A stretch of 64,000 nt of DNA, taken from NCBI GenBank assembly GCA_017626305.1, contig JAGAIW010000138.1, forward strand, positions 62,001 through 126,000. The letters run 5' to 3'. The notes under the pieces were generated by a model that saw only the letters and a list, made by a program, of their open reading frames with translations, did not search any database and was not told the origin of the DNA. The position numbers and the translations under genes were made by a program. Source of the stretch: Clostridia bacterium. Lineage in GTDB: Bacteria > Bacillota > Clostridia > Christensenellales > Borkfalkiaceae. Below are positions 24,147 through 33,452 of the stretch, one piece after another. Positions within the stretch are counted from its first letter, which is position 1. Every line of letters starts with the position of its first letter.

Positions 24147-25193
24147 TTATTCTGCGTCTTGTTCTACGCTTTCTTCGGCATTTTTCGCCGCCGCTTTCGC
24201 CGCGCGTTTTGCCGCAAGCTGTTTGCCGTACGTTGCGTTTTTCAGCGCCTTATTGTCCGACGCGCCTTTCAAAAGCGCGTACAGCGCAGGCACGTAGAAA
24301 AGCGCAATCGCCGTCGTCGCGATAAGCGCGATAAGCGCCGCAAGCGCAAACCATCTCGTCGACCACGTTGCTACCGCGCCTACGAGCACGAGCGCAACGC
24401 CCGCTACTGCTGCAAACGACAAGATTTCTTTGCATGCAACCGAATTTTCCGCAAGCGCTTGCGCGGATTGTTCTTCTTCCGATTGCAAACTTGCGCGAAT
24501 CTTATTCAAGCTAAGCAACGTCAGCACAGCCGTAAGAATAGCCGCAATAGCCGCAATATACAGCGTGGAGTTGGTTACGGGAATACGGGTAAGCAAAATA
24601 ACCGCCATGGAAAGCGCGCCGCCTGCGAACGTTGCAATTCCTGCAACCGCGCCGCTAATCAAGCCGTAACGGATAGCAGTATACGCAAACGCGAGCACGG
24701 CAATCACCGCAACTGCGACGCTTGCGCGGACAACGTATGAAACGGGCCAGTTGGCAAGCAACGTTTCCGACGCGGAAGTTACCGTAATGAATACGATATC
24801 GTCTTTCCAAGCGCCGTTTTCTACGTTGGTTTTATTTTCAAACGTAGCTTTAAGCGCCGTCTTTGCCGCATTTACCTTCTTTTGCGTTTCTTCCCCTGCG
24901 GAGAAGACGTATACAAGTTCTCTATCGTCACCGATAAGCGACGTCATAGTATAGCTATCGGAAATGCCCTGCTTGGTAAATTCCGCTTCGCAAACCGACT
25001 TAATATCGTCTTCGTGCGTGGTGTAGAACGTCTTATTGACGGTAACCGTCAAGGTGTTTGCATCCGAAAGGGTTGCCGCGTACGATACGCCGAAGATGGC
25101 GGAAACGACTACGGACACCGCGATAACGACCGCTAAGATAATGGACAGAAGAACGCCTTTGTTTGCCGTTTTGGAAATGAGCTTATTCATCAT
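24147..25193 (-). CDS. secF: Divergent protein-export subunit SecF
   Basis: A 348-residue membrane protein in the position of SecF. One N-terminal membrane helix (about 14-38) is followed by a periplasmic-type domain (about 45-145) and a group of helices (about 150-320), the normal SecF layout. The C-terminus is a Lys/Ala-rich cytoplasmic tail ending EESVEQDAE. Sequence motifs of SecF are weak, so the call rests on topology and on the yajC–secD–secF context. It overlaps secD by 11 bases. SecDF uses ion flow to pull exported proteins through SecYEG. Confidence 0.8.
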   Translation of the reverse strand: MMNKLISKTANKGVLLSIILAVVIAVSVVVSAIFGVSYAATLSDANTLTVTVNKTFYTTHEDDIKSVCEAEFTKQGISDSYTMTSLIGDDRELVYVFSAGEETQKKVNAAKTALKATFENKTNVENGAWKDDIVFITVTSASETLLANWPVSYVVRASVAVAVIAVLAFAYTAIRYGLISGAVAGIATFAGGALSMAVILLTRIPVTNSTLYIAAIAAILTAVLTLLSLNKIRASLQSEEEQSAQALAENSVACKEILSFAAVAGVALVLVGAVATWSTRWFALAALIALIATTAIALFYVPALYALLKGASDNKALKNATYGKQLAAKRAAKAAAKNAEESVEQDAE

Positions 25194-26643
25194 CTTCGTC
25201 CTCCTCTCTTACAAAACGGAAGTATTTGTATTTATTTTTGCTTGCTGAAAGGAAGGTGAAGTTGATGGCTCTTGCCCACAGCAAGTTACAGAACGCCGCC
25301 ATAACGATACAAATCAGCGCTTGGATTGCCAACGCTTGCATACCTGCCGCACCGATAAACAACGCGATTGCCGCAATCAGCGAAAGCGCGTAGATATCCA
25401 CAACGCCCCACAGCGTCTTTTTGTATCCGCCCTTGACGGAAGATTCTACCGTTTTACCTAAATTAAATTCTGCCTTAATGGCGTCGTAGATTTGCACCTG
25501 CAATACGTTGATAAGCACCAACCCTACAAGGAATACGAGTACCGAACCGAGCGTGAATTCAAACGCCGCCGAGCCAAGAAGGAATGCATAGCAGGTCGCT
25601 ACGACCAACAAATAGGAAAGGCTTGCGTATGCGTTGACGACACCAAAACGCCCCATCTTCACGATACCAAGCGCCACGATTGCCACGAAAATAACTGCAA
25701 TCGCAATATAGAGAAGGAGCTGCGCATTGTCGCCGTATACGGCGTTGAACGAACGGATATCACCGTTAGCCACAACCGTACGGAAGTCTACGCCCAAATC
25801 CCCTGCGCTAAGCGAAGAGTTCAAAAGCGCTACGTACGTTTCCGCCGCCGCTTTATTTTCTTCCGCGTAGAACATTATGCGAAGTTCGCCGTTGTTATAG
25901 TTATCTTGATAGATATCGGTAATGGTGTTATCGCCAACCTTCAAGGTAAGCTTAACCGCGTCGGAAGACGAAGAATTGTCGCTGGTGGACAGCTCGTCCT
26001 TAACGCCTTCGATTAAATCATAGCCGGCAGACGTAAGGCTGATTTTAATATACGCTACGTCGTACTGCGTCGCTACGGAGAAACCCGAAAAGAAGTCCGA
26101 CGCCTTTGCTCCGTCTTCTGCGAATTCGTCCATAAGCGTACCGCTCTTTTCCAAGGTGATTGCGCCCGTGTAGTTAAAAATGGTAAGCGTTTCGCTGACC
26201 GTTGCGTCGGAAGAAGGAACTTCCACGCGGAGCGCGTAATCGTCCACTACCGCTACGCGGTAATCGGAATAGCCTTTGTTTTCAAAACGGTCTGCAATCG
26301 CCTTTGCCGCTTTTGCAAAATCCGTCTTAAACGTTTGAGAGATAGCGCCGTCTTTTACAAGACCGTACTGTTCATCCTTGCTAAGATACAGCGAACCGTT
26401 TTGGATATAGTCCGCCTTGTCTTCTTCATCCGCTTCCATTTCCAGTTCGGTTTTTACCCCCTCCGGATAATAGTAAGCGTAGTAACCGCCCCCAAGATCT
26501 GCGCCGAGATCGTATTGCCAAATCGTGGGATTAAAGCTTTGCGGCGTTCCAAAAATGGGGAACGGCACAAGCGTAACCACGCTGAATACGACGATTACGA
26601 TGGTAAGTAAAACCATCAATACCACCGACTTCTTCTTGCCCAT
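25183..26643 (-). CDS. secD: Divergent protein-export subunit SecD
   Basis: A 486-residue membrane protein with an N-terminal helix (about 5-27), a large extracytoplasmic domain (about 30-300) and a C-terminal bundle of about five or six helices (310-465). The segment YDLGADLGGGYY corresponds to the conserved D-LxGG region near the SecD N-terminus. Other motifs are poorly kept, but order and topology support SecD. ATG 26643 has a strong AGGAGG; a longer reading to 26727 starts within the promoter -35 and is rejected. The C-terminus is acidic (REEDEDDE). Confidence 0.84.
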   Translation of the reverse strand: MGKKKSVVLMVLLTIVIVVFSVVTLVPFPIFGTPQSFNPTIWQYDLGADLGGGYYAYYYPEGVKTELEMEADEEDKADYIQNGSLYLSKDEQYGLVKDGAISQTFKTDFAKAAKAIADRFENKGYSDYRVAVVDDYALRVEVPSSDATVSETLTIFNYTGAITLEKSGTLMDEFAEDGAKASDFFSGFSVATQYDVAYIKISLTSAGYDLIEGVKDELSTSDNSSSSDAVKLTLKVGDNTITDIYQDNYNNGELRIMFYAEENKAAAETYVALLNSSLSAGDLGVDFRTVVANGDIRSFNAVYGDNAQLLLYIAIAVIFVAIVALGIVKMGRFGVVNAYASLSYLLVVATCYAFLLGSAAFEFTLGSVLVFLVGLVLINVLQVQIYDAIKAEFNLGKTVESSVKGGYKKTLWGVVDIYALSLIAAIALFIGAAGMQALAIQALICIVMAAFCNLLWARAINFTFLSASKNKYKYFRFVREEDEDDE

Positions 26644-26697
26644 TGATGCCTCCTGTGTTTCTTCGGTTTGTACCGAATTTACAATGAATACTTCTTT

Positions 26698-26727
26698 ATT
26701 ATACCTTATTTCGCCGCTTTCCGTCAA
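26698..26727 (-). promoter_or_regulatory. Sigma-A promoter for secDF
   Basis: Minus-strand TTGACG (26727-26722), 18-base spacer, TATAAT (26703-26698). It shows that secDF is transcribed separately from scfB. Confidence 0.75.
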
Positions 26728-26763
26728 GTTATATTTACGGAAAACGAAAAATTTTTACCCTTT

Positions 26764-28095
26764 TTATTGCATTTTCGCCATTTTTTTAACGGCTAAAATA
26801 TGCATGGCGCACTCCACGCGTTTTTTCATCATAGCGCACGTCGTTTCGTACGGGTCGTTAATATCGCCGTTGAAGTGATAATTATTCGCGCTGCAACCGC
26901 CCGAGCAAATGAATTTTGCAAAGCAATCTTCGCATTTTTTACGGGTGAACAAACACGAATTTTTAAACAACTCTCTCGTGTCTTTGCGCGTAATGCCTTC
27001 GTATACGCTGCCCATGCGGAATTTTTCGTCCCCTGCAAATTGATGGCAGGGATACAAATCGCCATTCGGCGTAACCGAAAAATATTCGTTGCCCGCCCCG
27101 CAAGCGGATACGCGTTTAGAAAGGCAAGGCCCGCCTTCCAAATCAATATTGAAGTGGAAGAAGTTGAACCCCTTTCCTTCGGCGTGGCGCGCAAGGTATG
27201 CTTCGCATAAGTTTTCGTATTCCTTCTCGATTTCGGGAATATGCTTATCGGTAATTTGCAAATCGGGAATATCCGTTACGACGGGCTCCATGGAAATGGA
27301 ATCCACGCCCTGATCGGCAATAAAGAGCACGTCCTTGGCAAAATCCAAATTTTTCGCCGTGAACGTACCGCGCACGTAATAGCTTTTTTCGCCGCGAAGG
27401 GAAATGAATTTTTTAATTTTGTCGATAATCAAATCGAACGTGCCTTTACCGTTAATCGTCTTACGAATGGCGTCGTGCACTTCCTTTCTACCGTCCAAAG
27501 ATAAAACGACGTTTTCCATTTCTTCGTTAAAAAACGCGATCGTTTCGTCGTTGAGAAGAAGAGCGTTGGTCGTCGTGGTGAACAGGAATTTCTTCCCCAC
27601 CTTCGCGCCGCGTTCTTTGGCGTAATAGACCGTTTGTTTTAAAACGTCCAAATTCATCAGCGGTTCGCCGCCGAAAAAGTCCATTTCCAAAACCTTGCGT
27701 TTGCCGCTGTTTTCGATAAGGAAATCCACCGCTTTTTTAGCGGTTTCAAGCGACATGCTTTCGCGTTTGGAATGGTACGCTCCTTCGTCGGCAAAGCAGT
27801 ACCGACAACGGAAATTGCAATCGTGACAAATGTGGATACAAAGCGCCTTGACTTCGTCCGATTTCATGGGATAGCTTTTGACTTCTTCTTTAAAAAGAAG
27901 ACCTTGCTCTTTCAAGCCTTCCACGTCGGAAAGAATTTCCTTGATTTGTTCGTCCGTGATATAGGTGATATCGACGGCTTGTCCTTCTTCCTTGGCTTTA
28001 AGGTAGTCCGCCGTGGGCGTGTCACATTCGTGCAAAGAACCGCTACCCACGTCGTAAATGTAATTGTGGTCTTTATAACTGAAAACGTGTATCAA
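26764..28095 (-). CDS. scfB: SCIFF peptide radical SAM maturase
   Basis: Radical SAM/SPASM enzyme that makes thioether crosslinks in the six-cysteine SCIFF peptide. The 443 residues carry the cluster motif CHDCNFRCRYC (about residues 89-99), then DFFGGEPLMN. The C-terminal SPASM region supplies more Cys: ACGAGNEYF, GDLYPCHQF and KCEDCFAKFICSGGCSANNYH. The start is a TTG at 28095 with TAGGAG about 9 bases upstream. The substrate gene scfA lies 94 bases upstream with a terminator-like hairpin between them. This pair is a hallmark of Clostridia. Confidence 0.96.
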   Translation of the reverse strand: MIHVFSYKDHNYIYDVGSGSLHECDTPTADYLKAKEEGQAVDITYITDEQIKEILSDVEGLKEQGLLFKEEVKSYPMKSDEVKALCIHICHDCNFRCRYCFADEGAYHSKRESMSLETAKKAVDFLIENSGKRKVLEMDFFGGEPLMNLDVLKQTVYYAKERGAKVGKKFLFTTTTNALLLNDETIAFFNEEMENVVLSLDGRKEVHDAIRKTINGKGTFDLIIDKIKKFISLRGEKSYYVRGTFTAKNLDFAKDVLFIADQGVDSISMEPVVTDIPDLQITDKHIPEIEKEYENLCEAYLARHAEGKGFNFFHFNIDLEGGPCLSKRVSACGAGNEYFSVTPNGDLYPCHQFAGDEKFRMGSVYEGITRKDTRELFKNSCLFTRKKCEDCFAKFICSGGCSANNYHFNGDINDPYETTCAMMKKRVECAMHILAVKKMAKMQ

Positions 28096-28130
28096 AATAC
28101 TTCTCCTACCAAGTTTTACAAAACTCGGTT

Positions 28131-28161
28131 AAAAACGGCGTACGAACCATACGCCGTTTTT
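28131..28161 (-). terminator. Attenuator-like hairpin between scfA and scfB
   Basis: CGGCGTA/TACGCCG stem extended by A/T pairs, 7-base loop (28143-28149), with T run on the minus strand (28135-28131). Partial termination here would give more SCIFF peptide mRNA than maturase mRNA. Confidence 0.85.
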
Positions 28162-28189
28162 TTCTGCGATTGTGAAAATTGCCGGTTGC

Positions 28190-28342
28190 TTATTTGCGTT
28201 CGATTTTATCTTCGCGCGTGATTCTTTCGCAGGACTGGTTACCTACCGTGCAGCTGGTTTTGCAAGCCGATTGACAGGTGCTTCTACATTCGCCGCAAGC
28301 CGTTACTTTCTTTTCGGTGGGTTTTGCAATGGTCTTAATCAT
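28190..28342 (-). CDS. scfA: Six-cysteine peptide SCIFF
   Basis: A 50-residue ribosomal peptide precursor. The leader MIKTIAKPTEKK is followed by the core with six Cys at residues 16, 19, 23, 27, 31 and 38 (ACGECRSTCQSACKTSCTVG). This is the SCIFF (six Cys in forty-five) pattern conserved across Clostridia. ScfB crosslinks its Cys side chains to nearby residues; the biological role of the product is unknown. AGGAG precedes the ATG, and it has its own strong promoter. It is too short for many gene finders. Confidence 0.96.
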   Translation of the reverse strand: MIKTIAKPTEKKVTACGECRSTCQSACKTSCTVGNQSCERITREDKIERK

Positions 28343-28378
28343 AACTACTTTTCTCCTATGAATGGATTTGTTGGTATT

Positions 28379-28407
28379 ATTATAATATACTTTTGAATAA
28401 ATTGCAA
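28379..28407 (-). promoter_or_regulatory. Sigma-A promoter for scfA
   Basis: Minus-strand TTGCAA (28407-28402), 17-base spacer, TATAAT (28384-28379). Confidence 0.8.
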
Positions 28408-28453
28408 GCAGTTTAAAAGAATTTACCGCACTTTTTTCTCTTTTAAGCCCGAT

Positions 28454-28837
28454 TTATTCGCTACGGCGCAAATTTACCGCAATCGCGCCGCATACCATGC
28501 CCGAAAATACGGCAAGCGCCAGCTCGGCAAAAATCAGCCACGAAAGAGAAAAATCGCCCCCGATTGCCGAAAAGGAAAGATAGGAAAGAGCAGTAAACAG
28601 CGCGCCGATTATCCCGCCTTTGATAAAACCCTTCTCCCCGCGCACGAACAGCAGCGCTCCAAGCGCGGTGGAAATAACTTTCAGCGTTTGATTAACGGGA
28701 TAAATCACGCCGTCGGAAAGGGACGTTACGCGAAGAATACTCGCCAAAATAATCACGCCTAAAAAAGAGAGAGCAAGGGCTAGCCCCGTGCCTTTGAGAA
28801 TTTGAAAAATACCGTTGGTTTTTACGTCCGTTTGCAT
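28454..28837 (-). CDS. TIGR04086 family membrane protein
   Basis: A 127-residue integral membrane protein with about four helices (GLALALSFLGVIILASIL, an Ile/Leu-rich second helix, GALFTALSYLSF, and LIFAELALAVFSGMVCGAI). Proteins of this size in the gap between yajC and scfA belong to the TIGR04086 family, whose function is unknown. Its ribosome binding site GGAGG lies inside the 3' arm of a terminator-like hairpin, so its translation or transcription is probably limited. The steady link with yajC, scfA and scfB suggests a role related to export or SCIFF, but nothing in the sequence proves it. Confidence 0.85.
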   Translation of the reverse strand: MQTDVKTNGIFQILKGTGLALALSFLGVIILASILRVTSLSDGVIYPVNQTLKVISTALGALLFVRGEKGFIKGGIIGALFTALSYLSFSAIGGDFSLSWLIFAELALAVFSGMVCGAIAVNLRRSE

Positions 28838-28874
28838 AAAAAATACCTCCGCATTATCGTATGCGAAGGTATTT
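28838..28874 (-). terminator. Hairpin with T run that hides the TIGR04086 ribosome binding site
   Basis: Stem AAATACCT(t)CGCAT / ATGCG(g)AGGTATTT as read on the minus strand, loop of 6, followed by TTTTTTT and then the ATG at 28837. The GGAGG used for initiation is in the 3' arm. It could end the yajC transcript or block translation. Confidence 0.8.
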
Positions 28875-28888
28875 TCATTTATAACTAA

Positions 28889-29311
28889 TTATTCGTTTTC
28901 TTTGTTTTCTTCCGCTGCGGGCGTTTCTTCCACGGACGTTTCTTCCGCAGGTTTTTCTTCTACGGGCTCTTCTTTGACGGGTTGTTCTTCCACTACCGCG
29001 TCCGTTTGATAGATTGCCTGACGGTCAAACTTGATATACGATTTGCCGCTATTTTCCGTGCCCGTTTCCAACACGAACGTGTTATCGTCGGGACAAACTT
29101 CTACGACGATACCGCAAATCCCGCCGATCGTTTTCACCTTGTTGCCGGGTTTGATAGCGTTGAGCATTTTGTCCGCTTCTTCCTGTCTTTTTTTCTGACT
29201 GCGACGGTTTACGAACATCATGCCCACGAAAAGAGCCACGATAACCACTACCCAAATGAGCGTCATCCAAGGGCTAGAAGTGGTATCGGATACGATTGCC
29301 AACATATTCAT
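28889..29311 (-). CDS. yajC: Preprotein translocase accessory subunit YajC
   Basis: Small single-span protein of the SecDF–YajC complex. The 140 residues contain one helix (about 15-34, TLIWVVVIVALFVGMMFV). The YajC core follows: RRSQKKRQEEADKMLNAIKPGNKV split over residues 36-60, then KTIGGICGIVVEV. The C-terminal 40 residues are a Glu/Pro/Val repeat tail (VEEQPVKEEPVEEKPAEE), longer and more acidic than in most YajC proteins. AAGGAG precedes the ATG. Confidence 0.95.
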   Translation of the reverse strand: MNMLAIVSDTTSSPWMTLIWVVVIVALFVGMMFVNRRSQKKRQEEADKMLNAIKPGNKVKTIGGICGIVVEVCPDDNTFVLETGTENSGKSYIKFDRQAIYQTDAVVEEQPVKEEPVEEKPAEETSVEETPAAEENKENE

Positions 29312-29358
29312 ACTTATTTTCTCCTTATATCGGCTGCGCCGATTTTTATTCTATTACT

Positions 29359-29387
29359 ATGATATCCTTTTTTGGAAAAATTTGCAA
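29359..29387 (-). promoter_or_regulatory. Sigma-A promoter for yajC
   Basis: Minus-strand TTGCAA (29387-29382), 17-base spacer, TATCAT (29364-29359). Confidence 0.65.
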
Positions 29388-29447
29388 GCGATTTTCCACG
29401 CGATTTTACTTTTTTTTGTTTTTCACCTATTTTTCAAAAAAGGAATA

Positions 29448-29652
29448 GTGAATAGGTAAGAGTGAATAAGTGCGGCGGGATTGAAACGTCCAAACGTCAT
29501 ACCAAGTGGATCAAAGCGAAATAAAGTATTCCAAGTTACGTAAGTCCGTACCCCATCCGCAAAACGGTCATTCTGAACGAAGTGAAGAATCTCATAATAC
29601 GAAGTCCGTACTTTCTTCCATGGGATTCTTCCGCTTACGCGTCAGAATGACG
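29448..29652. repeat. Mosaic inverted repeat, copy R3
   Basis: Begins with the module GTGAATAGGTAAGAGTGAAT and GTGCGG (also at 47875). Then CGTCATACCAAGTGG, GTCATTCTGAACGAAGTGAA and a right arm GGGATTCTTCCGC to CAGAATGACG. The core CGAAGTCCGTACTTTCTTCC is present. It ends beside TGGTATAAATTAAAC, the lead-in module also seen near elements A and B. It fills most of the 378-base gap between yajC and the ABC permease; nothing else is seen there apart from the yajC promoter. Confidence 0.8.
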
Positions 29653-29689
29653 TTTGGGCAAATGGTATAAATTAAACAATTAACCGTTT

Positions 29690-31282
29690 TTATAAACTTT
29701 CAAATACTCTCGTTCCGCGCTTATACACCCACCACCAAAGCAGGGCGGTAACGGCGAAGAATAAACAGCTGACCAGCGTTAAATACAGCTCTGCGTATAA
29801 GTATTTTCCAAACCAAAAATATCCGCCGATAACCAGCAAGGATACGCCCCAGCAAGCAAACATGGCAAGGACTGCGGAAAAGCTTTGCTTGACCGCCACC
29901 ATTTCATTCGTCCATTTTAAGTTGGGCATTTTCAAATTGATCACCAGCCCCAACGTAGCGCAAAGCAAGGTTATACAAATCAGCGTTATTATCGCACAAA
30001 CCGTCATCAGCACGGGAATTTCCAGCAATACACATATAAGCACGGTTACGGGCGCTAACGGGATAAGCGTATACGCCGCGTGAAACGCCGTTTTCGCGCC
30101 GAAAATTTCCATAGCGGATACGGGCATGGAACGGAGCAACCACAGATTTTGTCCTTCCAACGATATCGACGACGCGCTGATAATATTCGACGCGGCGATA
30201 AAGCATAAAATCACCGTCAAAATCACCGCCACTTCCCCTTTATAGATAGGCGCGTGGGCAATGGTAGCGCAAAGCTCGGTATTAAACAGCGCAACCCCTG
30301 CAAACACGACGCCGATCACCGAACCGATACCACAGTTAAAAAGAATCATAGGGTTTTTCAAATAACGGGTGCATTCCTTGAAAAAGATAGCCCAAACCGC
30401 ACTGCGCGATTTGCTTTGCTTTTCCACGTATTTGGCTTTTGCGCCGCTCTTTTTCATGGTAGCGGTTTTCAAAAACGTTACCGAAAGCAGCAAATAGGTC
30501 AAAGCGAATACGCCCGCAAAAAGCAAGACAAAGATAAGCATACCGATACTATCGCCCGTCGCGCCCAAGCCCATTTGACGGAAGACAATCAGCAAGGGAT
30601 TTTCAAAGCCCTGCGCAAGCGCTTCGCCGTTGGTCATAATAAAGGTAAGCACTTCGTTCATGTTGGAAACCAACACGGCATAGCCGATAAAAAAGGCAAT
30701 CAACAGCACGGTGGTGATCAGATTTTTTGCAGGCAAGCGTGCCGTCAAAACGGCAATCAGCCAACCCAGCAAGCAACTCACCGCCAACACGCCAAGCGGC
30801 AATAAAAGGGTAATGAGTATACAAAAAATCAAGGGTAAAACGCTAAACGTCGTCAGCGTAAAATAGCGCACGATACACGGGATAAAGGCGATAGACGTAA
30901 ACAAAAACGCCATAGCGTATAAGGCAATCATACGCACGAGCAGCAGGGCTTTCGGCGGTATGGGCATAGACAAAAGCAAATCGTTATCCTTGGCTTCGTA
31001 TAAGATAGACTTGGTCATAAATACGCTGCCGATTAAGCCCGTGCCAAACGCAAGCGTACCCATAAACGCAAAGTACACCCACGGTTTGCCTATGGTAAGC
31101 ATAACTTGGCACATACTATCCGACAAAACCCACATTAAATACACCATAGCCGCAAGCGCGTACAGCATAAGGATACCCACCAAAACGAGCATGCCCGTCT
31201 TGCGCCGTTTCTTCTCTCCGCCGCGGAACGCAAACGCCGATAACAGCTCGGCAAACTGTTTTTTAAGTAAGGCTTTCAGCAT
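29690..31282 (-). CDS. ABC-2 type transporter permease
   Basis: A 530-residue integral membrane protein with about 12 helices in two sets separated by a cytoplasmic loop near residues 280-310 (KKSGAKAKYVEKQSKSRS). It starts MLKALLKKQFAELLSAF and includes DNDLLLSMPIPPKALLLVRM, the coupling region seen in putative ABC exporters. It overlaps the ATPase gene by 20 bases, so they form one transporter. The substrate is unknown. The pair is inserted between tgt and yajC, which are usually adjacent. Confidence 0.85.
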   Translation of the reverse strand: MLKALLKKQFAELLSAFAFRGGEKKRRKTGMLVLVGILMLYALAAMVYLMWVLSDSMCQVMLTIGKPWVYFAFMGTLAFGTGLIGSVFMTKSILYEAKDNDLLLSMPIPPKALLLVRMIALYAMAFLFTSIAFIPCIVRYFTLTTFSVLPLIFCILITLLLPLGVLAVSCLLGWLIAVLTARLPAKNLITTVLLIAFFIGYAVLVSNMNEVLTFIMTNGEALAQGFENPLLIVFRQMGLGATGDSIGMLIFVLLFAGVFALTYLLLSVTFLKTATMKKSGAKAKYVEKQSKSRSAVWAIFFKECTRYLKNPMILFNCGIGSVIGVVFAGVALFNTELCATIAHAPIYKGEVAVILTVILCFIAASNIISASSISLEGQNLWLLRSMPVSAMEIFGAKTAFHAAYTLIPLAPVTVLICVLLEIPVLMTVCAIITLICITLLCATLGLVINLKMPNLKWTNEMVAVKQSFSAVLAMFACWGVSLLVIGGYFWFGKYLYAELYLTLVSCLFFAVTALLWWWVYKRGTRVFESL

Positions 31283-31988
31283 GGTCGTTCTCCAACTCTA
31301 AAAATACTTCTTCTAAGCTATCGTCCCCTTTCACTTCATCCATGGTACCCGCTTTTATCAATTTTCCGCCCTTGATAATGGCTACCTTATCACACAGCTT
31401 TTCCGCCACTTCCAACACGTGCGTAGAGAAAAAGATAGCCCCGCCCTGTTTACAAAATTCGCGCATGATTTCTTTGAGCGTATGCGCCGCCTTGGGGTCT
31501 AATCCCACGAACGGTTCGTCCATTAAAATCAGCTTAGGCTCGTGTATAAGCGCGGAGATAACGGCAAGCTTTTGTTTCATACCGTGCGAATACGCCGCAA
31601 TCGGCTGCGCCAAATCTTGCGTCAAGCTAAACGCGTCGGCAAAATGGCGGATTTTTTCCTGCCGCTTATCCGCCGATACCCCGTAAATATCCGCTACGAA
31701 ATGCAAGTACTGTATACCCGTCATAAAGGTATATAAGTCGGGGTTGTCGGGAATGTACGCCAACATTTTTTTGCAGGCGATAGGGTCTTTGGCGACGGAT
31801 ACGCCGTCAATGCGAATTTCCCCCTTTTCAAACTGCAAAATACCGCAAATTGCTTTCAGCGTCGTCGTCTTCCCCGCGCCGTTATGGCCGATAAACCCGA
31901 AAATTTCCCCCTTTTGAATGTGCAAGGACAAATTATCCACCGCATTCTTATTTCCGTACGTTTTGGTGAGATTTGTAATTCGTAACAT
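31263..31988 (-). CDS. ABC transporter ATP-binding protein
   Basis: A 241-residue ATPase partner of the ABC-2 permease. Walker A is GHNGAGKTTT (about residues 34-43). The Q-loop lies in YIPDNPDLYTFMTG, the ABC signature is YSHGMKQKLA, and Walker B is LILMDEPFVGLDP. The C-terminal part has SLEEVFLELEND, common in exporters of the CcmA/YhcH type. A fully consensus -35 precedes it. Proteins of this kind export drugs, peptides or cell-wall precursors; the sequence does not say which. Confidence 0.93.
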   Translation of the reverse strand: MLRITNLTKTYGNKNAVDNLSLHIQKGEIFGFIGHNGAGKTTTLKAICGILQFEKGEIRIDGVSVAKDPIACKKMLAYIPDNPDLYTFMTGIQYLHFVADIYGVSADKRQEKIRHFADAFSLTQDLAQPIAAYSHGMKQKLAVISALIHEPKLILMDEPFVGLDPKAAHTLKEIMREFCKQGGAIFFSTHVLEVAEKLCDKVAIIKGGKLIKAGTMDEVKGDDSLEEVFLELENDHAESLT

Positions 31989-32022
31989 ACTTCCACTCCT
32001 TTTTATTTCGTTTGATATTAAA

Positions 32023-32051
32023 ATGATATCACAATGTAATCAATTTGTCAA
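32023..32051 (-). promoter_or_regulatory. Sigma-A promoter for the ABC ATPase–permease operon
   Basis: Minus-strand TTGACA (32051-32046), 17-base spacer, TATCAT (32028-32023). Confidence 0.82.
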
Positions 32052-32062
32052 GCATTTTTGAC

Positions 32063-32102
32063 AAAAAAAACGGGAAACGGACGAAAAATTTTTCGCCCGT
32101 TT
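32063..32102 (-). terminator. Terminator after tgt
   Basis: Dyad AAACGG(G)CGAAAAA / TTTTTCG(T)CCGTTT (32075-32102), followed on the minus strand by CCCG and eight T (32070-32063). Confidence 0.75.
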
Positions 32103-32106
32103 GTGT

Positions 32107-33366
<1,260 letters not shown>

Positions 33367-33382
33367 TTAACGGCAAAAACGA

Positions 33383-33411
33383 TTGACTTTATCGCGTTTT
33401 ATCGCTACAAT
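33383..33411 (+). promoter_or_regulatory. Sigma-A promoter for the amino-acid ABC operon
   Basis: TTGACT (33383-33388), 17-base spacer, TACAAT (33406-33411). AAAGGAG precedes the ATG at 33453. Confidence 0.8.
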
Positions 33412-33452
33412 GAGAAAACGATAGTATATTATATATTGAAAGGAGAAATATC

